The position numbers and the translations under genes were made by a program. Positions 1 through 6,946 of a DNA stretch of 47,028 nt are shown here, one piece after another. The first letter of the stretch is position 1. Each line of letters opens with the position of its first letter. Below the pieces are notes generated by a model, which saw nothing but the letters and a program-made list of their open reading frames with translations, was not told where the DNA came from and searched no databases. This DNA is from HGM10611 sp964384805 (GTDB lineage Bacteria > Bacillota_I > Bacilli_A > ML615J-28 > CAG-313). The stretch is from the NCBI GenBank assembly GCA_964384805.1, contig CAYLLO010000008.1:1-47028 (forward strand), in the 5' to 3' direction.

Positions 1-54
1 TTTTATGGTAATTTGTTCTATTTCACCCCAAAACCTCAAAGGATTTTACAGAAC
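1..54. mobile_element. Possible terminal inverted repeat of an ISL3-like insertion sequence running off the left edge
   Basis: Read on the minus strand, this stretch begins GGTTCTGTAAAATCC and continues with TTTTGGGGTGAAATAG. That resembles the general form of ISL3-family ends as I remember them (GGCTC..., a run of mixed bases, then GTGGGG). No transposase sequence is inside the window, because the element would extend to the left. The outer boundary would be near base 54. The match is from memory and the internal part is not visible, so an ordinary intergenic sequence is possible. Confidence 0.3.
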
Positions 55-183
55 CTTACTTTATAAGCTTTTTGTTCATTATATCCATTAAATAATCATT
101 TTACATTTCATTATATACATAGTAAAATTATATCTTTGATTTCCAAATAATGATTTTTTATCTTATCAAAAGATGACAAATAA

Positions 184-1956
184 TTAATTATAATACTTTG
201 CTTGAGCCAGAAACATTTTTCGATATAATCCTTCCTTATTTTTCATAAGTTCTTCATGAGTTCCAGTCTCAACAATATTATATCCATCAAGGACTAATAT
301 TTTATCACTAAATATACAACTTGATAATCTATGTGAAATAAATAATGTCAACTTTTCTCCTACAACATCTTTGAAATGATAATAGATTTTTGACTCACTT
401 ACTGGGTCTAACGCACTTGTTGGCTCATCTAACACAACAAAATCTGCATCTTTATATAAAGCTCTAGCTAATGCAAGTTTTTGAAGTTCACCACCAGAGA
501 ATTCAACACCTTTTTTATCAAACCATTTATTTATATAAGTATTTTCTTTATCAGGTAATTCATTTATTCTTTCTAACACTTCACTTCTTTTTAAAACATC
601 ATATAATTTTTCTTTGTTTTCATCAAGTATTGCAATATTATTTTTAACACTAAATGATATAATTTTAAAATCTTGAAATACAATAGCTAAGCATTTCATA
701 TAGTCATCATATTTATATAACTTTATATTTTCACCATTAATTAATATTTCTCCTTCATCAACATCAAAAAACCTACAGATTAACTTTATGATTGTCGTTT
801 TACCACTACCATTTAATCCAACTAAAGATATTTTTTCTTTAGAATCAATTTTGAAACTTAAGTTTTTAAGCACATAATCATCACATCTTGGATACTTGAA
901 ACTAACATTCTTAAATTCAATTGTTTCTATATTTTCGATAGTTTTTTTACCATCTTTGAATATTGATTCAATTTCCATTAAATTAATAAAATTTTCCTGA
1001 TAAACACAATCTTGATAATATTTTTTTGATGAATATATCAAATTTGCAATGCCACCATCTAATGTTTTAACCGCACTGTATAGCATCGTAAAAATAGTTA
1101 GTTCTAAGTTTTTATAGTAAACAGCATATGATAACAAAATTATTGTAACAAAAGTTGTAAACAAATAACTAAAACTAAGTTCAAATATACTAACTTTATT
1201 TCTTTTTTTGTTGGTTTTTTCTTCTGTTTGAAATAGGTCATTGTTTACTTCGTCACTTTTATTTTTTATCAATTTTTCTGCATTATACATTCTCAAATTT
1301 TTTTGACTGCGAAATGCCATCATACTATTACCATAATACCATTGTTTTCTAAAAATTCTAACAGTTCCCCTATTAAACTCTTCATCTATTTTTTGATATT
1401 TTCCATAAAAGATTGTATTCAATATTACACCTGCCAGCGTTACAAATATAATAAAAAATTCTCCACTTGCAATAATAATTCCAGCAACACTTAATATTGT
1501 AATGATGTTTTGGATGAATTCTTGTATAATCCAAGTAACAGAATAAATCCCATTAGTATACTCATGCAAACAATTTCTGGCATAACTTAACTCATCGTTA
1601 AATTGAGGGTCTTCTATATGAAAGTAATCAATATGCGCAATTTTTTCATTAAATAATTGACCTATTTTAAAATCGGCTTTTTGAATAATATAATAATTTA
1701 TACTATCAAATATGTGTTCTAACACTCTACATAGTAATTGAATTATAATAAATGCAATCACAACCACAAATAATCGTTCATATTCTTTCGTATAAAAAAG
1801 TTCATCAAGGATTAATTTAGGAAATACTACCCACGCTACACTACTCATTGAATTAATCAATGCTACTATGACCATAATAACAATTGACATAGGACTTATT
1901 TTTAGAAGTAAAGGAATAAAATACTTTAAATTTCTTTTAATCTTTTGTAGTTTCAT
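184..1956 (-). CDS. ABC exporter, fused membrane and ATP-binding domains (second of a pair)
   Basis: A 590-residue half-transporter. The first ~320 residues hold about six hydrophobic segments, and the ATPase domain starts near residue 345. Visible motifs are Walker A GLNGSGKTT, signature FSGGELQKLALARAL, Walker B FVVLDEPTSALD and the H-loop histidine in FISHRLSS. It probably pairs with the preceding 597-residue exporter, because the two are adjacent, similar and share a TAATG stop/start overlap. Both domains look intact. It belongs to the cassette that starts with the 21-residue peptide at 5583-5648, so peptide export is the leading inference. Drug or lipid export cannot be excluded. RBS is AAGGAGG about 10 nt before ATG. 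No clear terminator follows. Confidence 0.88.
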   Translation of the reverse strand: MKLQKIKRNLKYFIPLLLKISPMSIVIMVIVALINSMSSVAWVVFPKLILDELFYTKEYERLFVVVIAFIIIQLLCRVLEHIFDSINYYIIQKADFKIGQLFNEKIAHIDYFHIEDPQFNDELSYARNCLHEYTNGIYSVTWIIQEFIQNIITILSVAGIIIASGEFFIIFVTLAGVILNTIFYGKYQKIDEEFNRGTVRIFRKQWYYGNSMMAFRSQKNLRMYNAEKLIKNKSDEVNNDLFQTEEKTNKKRNKVSIFELSFSYLFTTFVTIILLSYAVYYKNLELTIFTMLYSAVKTLDGGIANLIYSSKKYYQDCVYQENFINLMEIESIFKDGKKTIENIETIEFKNVSFKYPRCDDYVLKNLSFKIDSKEKISLVGLNGSGKTTIIKLICRFFDVDEGEILINGENIKLYKYDDYMKCLAIVFQDFKIISFSVKNNIAILDENKEKLYDVLKRSEVLERINELPDKENTYINKWFDKKGVEFSGGELQKLALARALYKDADFVVLDEPTSALDPVSESKIYYHFKDVVGEKLTLFISHRLSSCIFSDKILVLDGYNIVETGTHEELMKNKEGLYRKMFLAQAKYYN

Positions 1957-3749
1957 TATTCATCTACCTCCTTATAATATTCTGCCTGCATATTAAATAA
2001 TTTTTTATATTCGCTATCTATCTTCATCAATTCCTCATGTGTACCTTCTTCAAGAAGTTCTCCTTTTTCTAAAAAGAATATTCTATCACAGAATTTTGTT
2101 GATGAAAGTCTGTGTGAAATAAAAATAGCTGAATGATTATTAATAATTTTATTTAAATTCATATATAATTCTGATTCTGCTATCGCATCAAGTGCACTAG
2201 TTGGCTCATCTAATATAACAAATGGGGCATTCTTATAAATAGCTCTTGCAATAGATAATTTTTGACTTTCTCCACCTGATAATTCAATACCAGTATCATC
2301 CATATCACGAGTTATAATTGTGTCAACACCATTTTTTAAACTTTCTATTTTTTTTGTTAAACCAGCAAGACTAAGAGCCATATATAGTTTTTCATCATCT
2401 ACATTTTCAATTGTCTCCATTGCAACATTTTCTTTAATACTAACTGCATAATGATTTGAATCTTGAAATACCGGAGCAATTAACTTTATCAAGCTTTCTC
2501 TATCAATTTCATTAATATTTATTCCATTAATAAGTATTTCACCCTTAGTTGGATGGTAAAATCCACATATAAGTTTTATTAATGTTGTTTTGCCTGCGCC
2601 ATTATGTCCAACAAGTGCAATTCGTTCGCCTTTATTAATTTTAAACGAGATATTCTTAAGTGTGTACCCTTCCTGCATATAATAACTATAACTTACATTT
2701 TTAAATTCAATTTCAACATCATCAGCTACAAGATTTTTAGTATCACCATTAAATGCTAAATCTAAAGTTTCAAATTTTCGATAGTCATTTATTTGTAAAC
2801 TATAAGACAAGTCATTACTAAAGTTATTAATTATAACTGTCAAAGATCTTGATAGTGTTCTGATCGATGCAATAATAAAAGTAAAATCAGCAATCCCCAT
2901 ATTATTATTAATTACTTCATAAATCATAAAGGAATATAATGCAACTTCATCTAATATATTGATTATATTAATTATTGTGCTTAAAATACTCGATCTGATT
3001 TCTTCTTTTTTATAAAGTTTCATATATTCATCAATAGTTTTTTGTCTTTCCATATCTATAAACTTATCCATTTCATAAATACGCAAATCTTTTCCGATTG
3101 ATAAATTTCTGGATATAATATTTGTATAACTAATTTTTCTCCATATACTAGGTGATTTATCATGAAAGTTCGTTTTTTGTTTTTTGGTATTATAGTTTGT
3201 CAATAATAATTTTAAAATTGCCAATATAACAATTATTACAATCAACCAAATGCTTACTCTTAGTATTATTCCACAACTTATTATAAAAGTAATTACTTTA
3301 CTAATAGTCGTAAACATATTGGTATATAAACCGATAAATCCACTTCTTCTTCCTAGTGCACGTGACCCTTTTTCAAAAGCATCTTGTGATTCTGGTTGTT
3401 CAAATTTCTCATAATCGGTTTTTAGTGAGTTCAAATGAAATTCTCTTGTAAATAGTGCAGATAACTTTTGTGCTCGATAGGATGTTTCTCTTAAACATAC
3501 CTGATTAATAAAAACTAAAATCATTACACTTACTGTAACAATAAATACTTTTAAAATTAGTTCTTTAAAACTTAAATTTTGTTCAATAGATTCTATTGAT
3601 ATTTTTAATATATATGGATACATAAAAGTAACTAAGGCAGAAATTACTGTATGAATTATCGTCTCAAAAACATATAATTTATCTATTTTATAAATTTTCT
3701 TTAGTGAATAAAAGAAATTTTTTATAATATTTGGTTTATCTAGATTCAT
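1956..3749 (-). CDS. ABC exporter, fused membrane and ATP-binding domains (first of a pair)
   Basis: A 597-residue half-transporter with an N-terminal membrane domain (~1-330) and a C-terminal ATPase: Walker A GHNGAGKTT, signature LSGGESQKLSIARAI, Walker B FVILDEPTSALD, H-loop FISHRLSS. The frame is open to a GTG at 3758 that overlaps the upstream gene's TGA. AAAGGAGG touches that GTG but sits 9 nt from the ATG at 3749, so ATG is chosen; a TTG at 3752 is also possible. No C39 peptidase domain is present at the N terminus, so if this pair exports the upstream peptide it does not itself cut a double-glycine leader. Heterodimer with the following gene is inferred from arrangement. Confidence 0.88.
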   Translation of the reverse strand: MNLDKPNIIKNFFYSLKKIYKIDKLYVFETIIHTVISALVTFMYPYILKISIESIEQNLSFKELILKVFIVTVSVMILVFINQVCLRETSYRAQKLSALFTREFHLNSLKTDYEKFEQPESQDAFEKGSRALGRRSGFIGLYTNMFTTISKVITFIISCGIILRVSIWLIVIIVILAILKLLLTNYNTKKQKTNFHDKSPSIWRKISYTNIISRNLSIGKDLRIYEMDKFIDMERQKTIDEYMKLYKKEEIRSSILSTIINIINILDEVALYSFMIYEVINNNMGIADFTFIIASIRTLSRSLTVIINNFSNDLSYSLQINDYRKFETLDLAFNGDTKNLVADDVEIEFKNVSYSYYMQEGYTLKNISFKINKGERIALVGHNGAGKTTLIKLICGFYHPTKGEILINGININEIDRESLIKLIAPVFQDSNHYAVSIKENVAMETIENVDDEKLYMALSLAGLTKKIESLKNGVDTIITRDMDDTGIELSGGESQKLSIARAIYKNAPFVILDEPTSALDAIAESELYMNLNKIINNHSAIFISHRLSSTKFCDRIFFLEKGELLEEGTHEELMKIDSEYKKLFNMQAEYYKEVDE

Positions 3750-3754
3750 CAATA

Positions 3755-5488
3755 TCACCCTCCTTTATTTATAAATTCAAAACAAATTCCTCTTAATCTA
3801 TTTATGCAACTTATGATATCTTGCTTACGTATATCATCAAACCATATATCACATTTAAAATTATATTGTGAAATAATTTGTTGGATTGATTCATCAAACA
3901 TTTTAATATTTTTATACATAATACTATAAATTATATCATCATCCCAAAATTCACTTCTAGATAATATTAACTGCATTATATAAGCTAAATAGTTTATTTG
4001 ACAATCTGAAATTAATGTTGATATAGACGTGATATCAGCTTGATACTCATCAATTATTATATTTTTGCTTTTATCATTTGCAACAAAATTAAAATAATTA
4101 AACTTTTCTTTTGATAAAATATTAGCTATTTTTCTTTTAAATATAAAATTTGTTTTTTCCTGTTCTTCTAAAACTTTAGACAAAGCTAATGTTTTAACAA
4201 AACTCGTTATATCTTTAGGTATATAATCTTCTAACAAAATCACACATTCAGCATAATTTAAATATACACTTGAACTACCTATTACTAATATCGTTGATAC
4301 ATCATACTCATTATATATTTCTTTAATTCTATTAGTAAATGGGATTATTGGATCATTTTTCACTACTAAATGCATATTATAATCTCTCATCATAAAATTA
4401 GTTGCACTTCTATCTTCATCAATTAAAAGCAACTTACTTTCACAGTTAATTGCCTCAATAATATTTACGGCTTGGGAAATACTTCCGCTTGCATCTTGGC
4501 TAGAAAAATTATGAATACCTTCACTTGATGGAATATACTTATAAAATGGTGAAATATCAATATTTGCTACATACCTTCCATCTTCTGCACAAATCTTAAT
4601 TGCTGTATCATCAGTAATACAATATTCTCTTCCATCACCATATTCATGATTATAAACACCCATTTCAATTGTTTCAAGTAAAGTAGTCTTACCTGAATAA
4701 CCACCACCAGTAATAACTGTTATTCCTTTTTTTATACCCATTCCTAAAATCTTTGTACCATCTTTTAACTCAATTACTATTTCAAGTGACTTAGGTGATA
4801 TAAATTTAGTTGCATCCTCTAACGGATTATTAGTTCCTTCTTTTCTTGGTAAAATACTATTATTTGCGATAAACGTAACTAAATTATTTTCCTTAATGTA
4901 TCTTCTAATTTCTTGTTGTTTTAAGTAAATATCAATATTTGTATTTAATTCATCCTTGTTAATGGATTCAATTTTTTTTGATACTACAGTTATAATTTCT
5001 TTGATTGCTTTAAAAGTACTTTTACCATTAATGAAAACATTATTTATAAGTGGAACAATAAATATCAATTTATAATGAAATACATTTTTATTAAAATCAT
5101 AAGTAATACCATTTCTCCTAATTATAATTTCATTTGTTTTTTGGGACTCCACATAAGGTTTTTCCCTCGTGCTCTTATTTTTGTTGAAGTATTCATCATT
5201 AATTTTATTAACGTCTTCATATAAAAATTTTAAAATGTAATGTTCAAATGCAACAACATTATCAGTATTTATATTATCACTAATAAATGTTTTAGGAATT
5301 TCAATATTTAAAATAAGTTTTTCAGGATTCCTATGAGATGTCCCAAAAAACCAAAATTTTAATCCTAGAAATTCATATTCTAATATTTTATAATCATCTA
5401 TTTTACTTAACCTGTCTAAATATAATTCATCAATTCTATTTTTATTTTGAGCATGCAATTTTGCTAAATAGCTTTTCAATAAATTCAT
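3755..5488 (-). CDS. Predicted ATPase of the ABC class (PF09818-like)
   Basis: A 577-residue soluble protein. The ATP-binding core lies about residues 250-430: P-loop GGGYSGKTTLLE, followed by GVYNHEYGDGREYCITDD, AEDGR, ISPF, SSQDASGSISQA (signature-like) and LLLIDEDRSATNFMMRD (Walker B). This order is typical of the PF09818 family, whose biochemical role is poorly known. It is not a transporter: no membrane segments are visible. It overlaps the exporter downstream by a few bases and sits behind the peptide gene and an attenuator-like hairpin, so it may act on the peptide or its export. That function is inference. RBS AGGAGA precedes ATG. Confidence 0.85.
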   Translation of the reverse strand: MNLLKSYLAKLHAQNKNRIDELYLDRLSKIDDYKILEYEFLGLKFWFFGTSHRNPEKLILNIEIPKTFISDNINTDNVVAFEHYILKFLYEDVNKINDEYFNKNKSTREKPYVESQKTNEIIIRRNGITYDFNKNVFHYKLIFIVPLINNVFINGKSTFKAIKEIITVVSKKIESINKDELNTNIDIYLKQQEIRRYIKENNLVTFIANNSILPRKEGTNNPLEDATKFISPKSLEIVIELKDGTKILGMGIKKGITVITGGGYSGKTTLLETIEMGVYNHEYGDGREYCITDDTAIKICAEDGRYVANIDISPFYKYIPSSEGIHNFSSQDASGSISQAVNIIEAINCESKLLLIDEDRSATNFMMRDYNMHLVVKNDPIIPFTNRIKEIYNEYDVSTILVIGSSSVYLNYAECVILLEDYIPKDITSFVKTLALSKVLEEQEKTNFIFKRKIANILSKEKFNYFNFVANDKSKNIIIDEYQADITSISTLISDCQINYLAYIMQLILSRSEFWDDDIIYSIMYKNIKMFDESIQQIISQYNFKCDIWFDDIRKQDIISCINRLRGICFEFINKGG

Positions 5489-5520
5489 ATATTTTTAATC
5501 TCCTATTTAAATATTTTGCA

Positions 5521-5558
5521 AATAAATAAAAAAACACTTCTATAAATTAGAAGCGTTT
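5521..5558 (-). terminator. Attenuator-like intrinsic terminator between peptide gene and ATPase gene
   Basis: On the minus strand AAACGCTTCTA pairs with TAGAAGTGTTT (one G-T pair, 5-nt loop, arms at 5548-5558 and 5532-5542) and is followed by a T run. It lies 25 nt after the peptide stop and ~30 nt before the ATPase start. With no separate promoter visible for the ATPase, partial read-through would give much more peptide mRNA than enzyme mRNA, the arrangement commonly seen for peptide precursors. Confidence 0.75.
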
Positions 5559-5582
5559 AAAATTTAAAAACATATTATTAAT

Positions 5583-5648
5583 TTAACAAACTACAGTTAC
5601 ACAAAAGAAACTGATTACTTCCAATTTATATTCATTTATATTTTTCAT
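5583..5648 (-). CDS. Putative 21-residue precursor peptide with two cysteines
   Basis: A tiny ORF beginning MKNINEYKLEVI and ending SFFCVTVVC. It has a very good RBS (GAAAGGAG, 8-9 nt before ATG) and a consensus promoter (5694-5722), and a terminator hairpin closes it. Those signals are why I call it a gene despite its size. The N half is polar with a Tyr-Lys-Leu-Glu segment; the C half is hydrophobic with Cys16 and Cys21, the latter being the last residue. It precedes an ABC-class ATPase and two exporters. A ribosomally made secreted peptide, modified or disulfide-bonded, is the best inference. A leader peptide controlling the operon is the main alternative. I know no named family that it matches. 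Confidence 0.65.
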   Translation of the reverse strand: MKNINEYKLEVISFFCVTVVC

Positions 5649-5693
5649 AGTAATCAACTCCTTTCACATAATTTTTCATATTTTGCTACTTAT

Positions 5694-5722
5694 ATTATAA
5701 CAAAAACAATTCTAAATGTAAA
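5694..5722 (-). promoter_or_regulatory. Sigma-A-type promoter of the peptide/ATPase/exporter cassette
   Basis: Minus-strand TTTACA (5717-5722), a 17-nt spacer and TATAAT (5694-5699). The -10 is perfect, the -35 differs in one position, and the spacing is ideal. It lies 45 nt upstream of the peptide ATG. Confidence 0.8.
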
Positions 5723-5769
5723 GTAATTAATATATTTTTTTAATTTTATTTCCACCATTATCTCTTATA

Positions 5770-5826
5770 GGTTCGAGTCCCATCAAAACTAAAGGTTCGA
5801 GTCTCCACGAAAGCAGGTTCGAGTCC
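5770..5826 (+). repeat. Three tandem tRNA T-arm-like repeats
   Basis: GGTTCGAGTC occurs at 5770, 5794 and 5816 on the plus strand, 24 and 22 nt apart. The core is the T-loop and inner T-stem of a tRNA. The flanks do not form full 5-bp T-stems and no acceptor or anticodon arms are present, so these are not complete tRNAs. The nearby tRNA-Leu carries a similar motif on the opposite strand. They may be remnants of a tRNA array or of repeated integration at tRNA ends. Confidence 0.6.
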
Positions 5827-5872
5827 TTGGTAAGTCTCACCTAGTCTTTAAATCTAAATGTTTCATAAAGGC

Positions 5873-5915
5873 ATAAAAAAAGAGACTATTTCACTATATT
5901 TCAAGCAAAATAGTC
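5873..5915 (-). terminator. Intrinsic terminator downstream of tRNA-Leu
   Basis: On the minus strand GACTATTT pairs with AAATAGTC (arms 5908-5915 and 5884-5891), followed by TCTTTTTTT. It lies about 55 nt beyond the tRNA CCA end. Confidence 0.75.
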
Positions 5916-5933
5916 CATAAAAATAAAAAAAGT

Positions 5934-5958
5934 AAGACTTACAGAGAAGACTTACAGA
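5934..5958. repeat. Two 12-bp direct repeats beside the tRNA 3' end
   Basis: AAGACTTACAGA occurs at 5934-5945 and 5947-5958, one base apart, just beyond the tRNA-Leu CCA. This may be simple duplication in the 3' trailer or an integration scar. A partial inverted copy (GTAAGTCT) is near 5830. Confidence 0.5.
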
Positions 5959-5968
5959 TTTCTTAAAA

Positions 5969-6055
5969 TGGTGCGGTGAATCGGATTCGAACCGACATGC
6001 CTTTACAGGCACTACCCCCTCAAAGTAGCGCGTCTACCAGTTTCGCCATCACCGC
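5969..6055 (-). tRNA. tRNA-Leu (anticodon GAG)
   Basis: The minus strand reads GCGGTGATGGCGAAACTGG at the 5' end and finishes with TCACCGC plus encoded ACCA. The acceptor arm GCGGTGA/TCACCGC pairs fully. The anticodon arm is CTACT-TTGAGGG-GGTAG with GAG at positions 34-36. A long variable arm (TGCC TGTAAA GGCA) and a T-arm with GGTTCGAATCC complete a class II tRNA. An inverted repeat TATAGGT/ACCTATA (6057-6073) lies just before the 5' end. A likely -10 (TATAAT) lies within the AT-rich run at 6074-6090. Confidence 0.97.
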
Positions 6056-6112
6056 TTATAGGTTAAACCTATAATATTATATTATAATTTTATTTTTTCC
6101 GTTAATAATTTG

Positions 6113-6625
6113 TTAAAAAAGTTTTAAATCATCAATATCAATTTCTGTTACATCATCTTCTATTAGAATATTAATATCACTTTCTTTATGAGAGTGATTA
6201 TCAATATCATTAAGAGATAATTTGATATATCTTGCTGTACCCTCAGCTAAAACTTTATGTTCTTTATTCAATAAATAACCTATTCCTTCAAAACCTCTTT
6301 TTGTATTTTTAGTAATCTTAGTTATTACTAATAAATCTTCTTCAAGTGGCACTTGCTTTCGGAACTTTATTTGTAAATCCATAGTTACTCCCCAAGTATT
6401 TGGTTCATCTATCCAAATAGCACGTCCGATTGATTCATCTATAATCGCCGAAATAATCCCTCCATGCATTCTATTAGGGTAGCTTTGATGAATTTGTTGT
6501 CCTTTTAATATTCCTACTAGAATATGATTTTCCATTTCGTAAAATTTAGTTTTCAACCCTGAATCATTGTAAAGTCCACAAATAAAACACATAAAACTAT
6601 TAGTTTGTTTTTTTATAACTTTCAT
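6113..6625 (-). CDS. PaaI-like hotdog-fold thioesterase
   Basis: A 170-residue protein with one hotdog domain. The segment QSYPNRMHGGIISAIIDESIG (residues ~62-82) carries the HGG-x(6)-D/E motif of PaaI/YbgC-like acyl-CoA thioesterases. Two cysteines near the N terminus (CFICG) are a feature of a common Firmicute subfamily. The reaction would be hydrolysis of an acyl-CoA, but the substrate is unknown. The frame is open 30 codons further upstream; the ATG at 6625 is preferred because GAGGT lies 5-6 nt before it. The C-terminal ~35 residues are acidic. It stands alone, followed by tRNA-Leu. Confidence 0.85.
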   Translation of the reverse strand: MKVIKKQTNSFMCFICGLYNDSGLKTKFYEMENHILVGILKGQQIHQSYPNRMHGGIISAIIDESIGRAIWIDEPNTWGVTMDLQIKFRKQVPLEEDLLVITKITKNTKRGFEGIGYLLNKEHKVLAEGTARYIKLSLNDIDNHSHKESDINILIEDDVTEIDIDDLKLF

Positions 6626-6682
6626 TTTTACCTCATAATTTGTCTTAATTTTTTGTATAATTAATAAAGGGGAGGTATTTTT

Positions 6683-6946
6683 ATAAATAATGAGTTTAAT
6701 TATAATCCTCATCATGAATATGGTGAATCCCCTTTTAAAGATTTTGCTAGGTGGCTAACTTCTCTTGATCCATATGAATATTCGGCATTATCAGCGGTTG
6801 TCGGTTTAATTATTGCTAAAGGATTAACTGTTCCCGAACAAAATTCGGTTGGAAACTGGTTAGAATCCGTTGGACAAATTATTTTAACCATTAATGCTCA
6901 AGCAAGTATTAATACACCTAGTAATAATAATTCTAATAATCAATAA
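6683..6946 (+). CDS. Conserved-looking small protein with apparent AUA start codon
   Basis: An 87-residue reading frame on the plus strand. It encodes NNEFNYNPHHEYGESPFKDF, then a compact part with SLDPYEYSALSAVVGLIIAKGL and ESVGQIILTINAQ, and an Asn-rich tail. A strong RBS, AAAGGGGAGGT (6666-6676), lies 7 nt before ATA at 6683, exactly where an ATG would be expected, and no ATG, GTG or TTG is in frame nearby. The ATG at 6690 is out of frame and gives only 22 codons. The composition looks like a real protein. I do not recognise its function. The 3' end overlaps the converging TPR gene by 7 nt. Confidence 0.6.
   Translation: MNNEFNYNPHHEYGESPFKDFARWLTSLDPYEYSALSAVVGLIIAKGLTVPEQNSVGNWLESVGQIILTINAQASINTPSNNNSNNQ

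Noticed and set aside
5583..5648. AgrD-type autoinducer precursor
   Set aside because: No AgrB-like protease or histidine kinase nearby, and the Cys at the last residue has no following residues or acidic tail for thiolactone formation of the usual kind.
5770..5826. CRISPR array
   Set aside because: Repeats are only 10 bases, spacing is 22-24 nt, and there are no cas genes; the core is a tRNA T-loop sequence.
6690..6758. ATG at 6690 as start of the small plus-strand gene
   Set aside because: It is out of frame with the 87-residue protein, lies too far from the RBS and runs into a stop after 22 codons.
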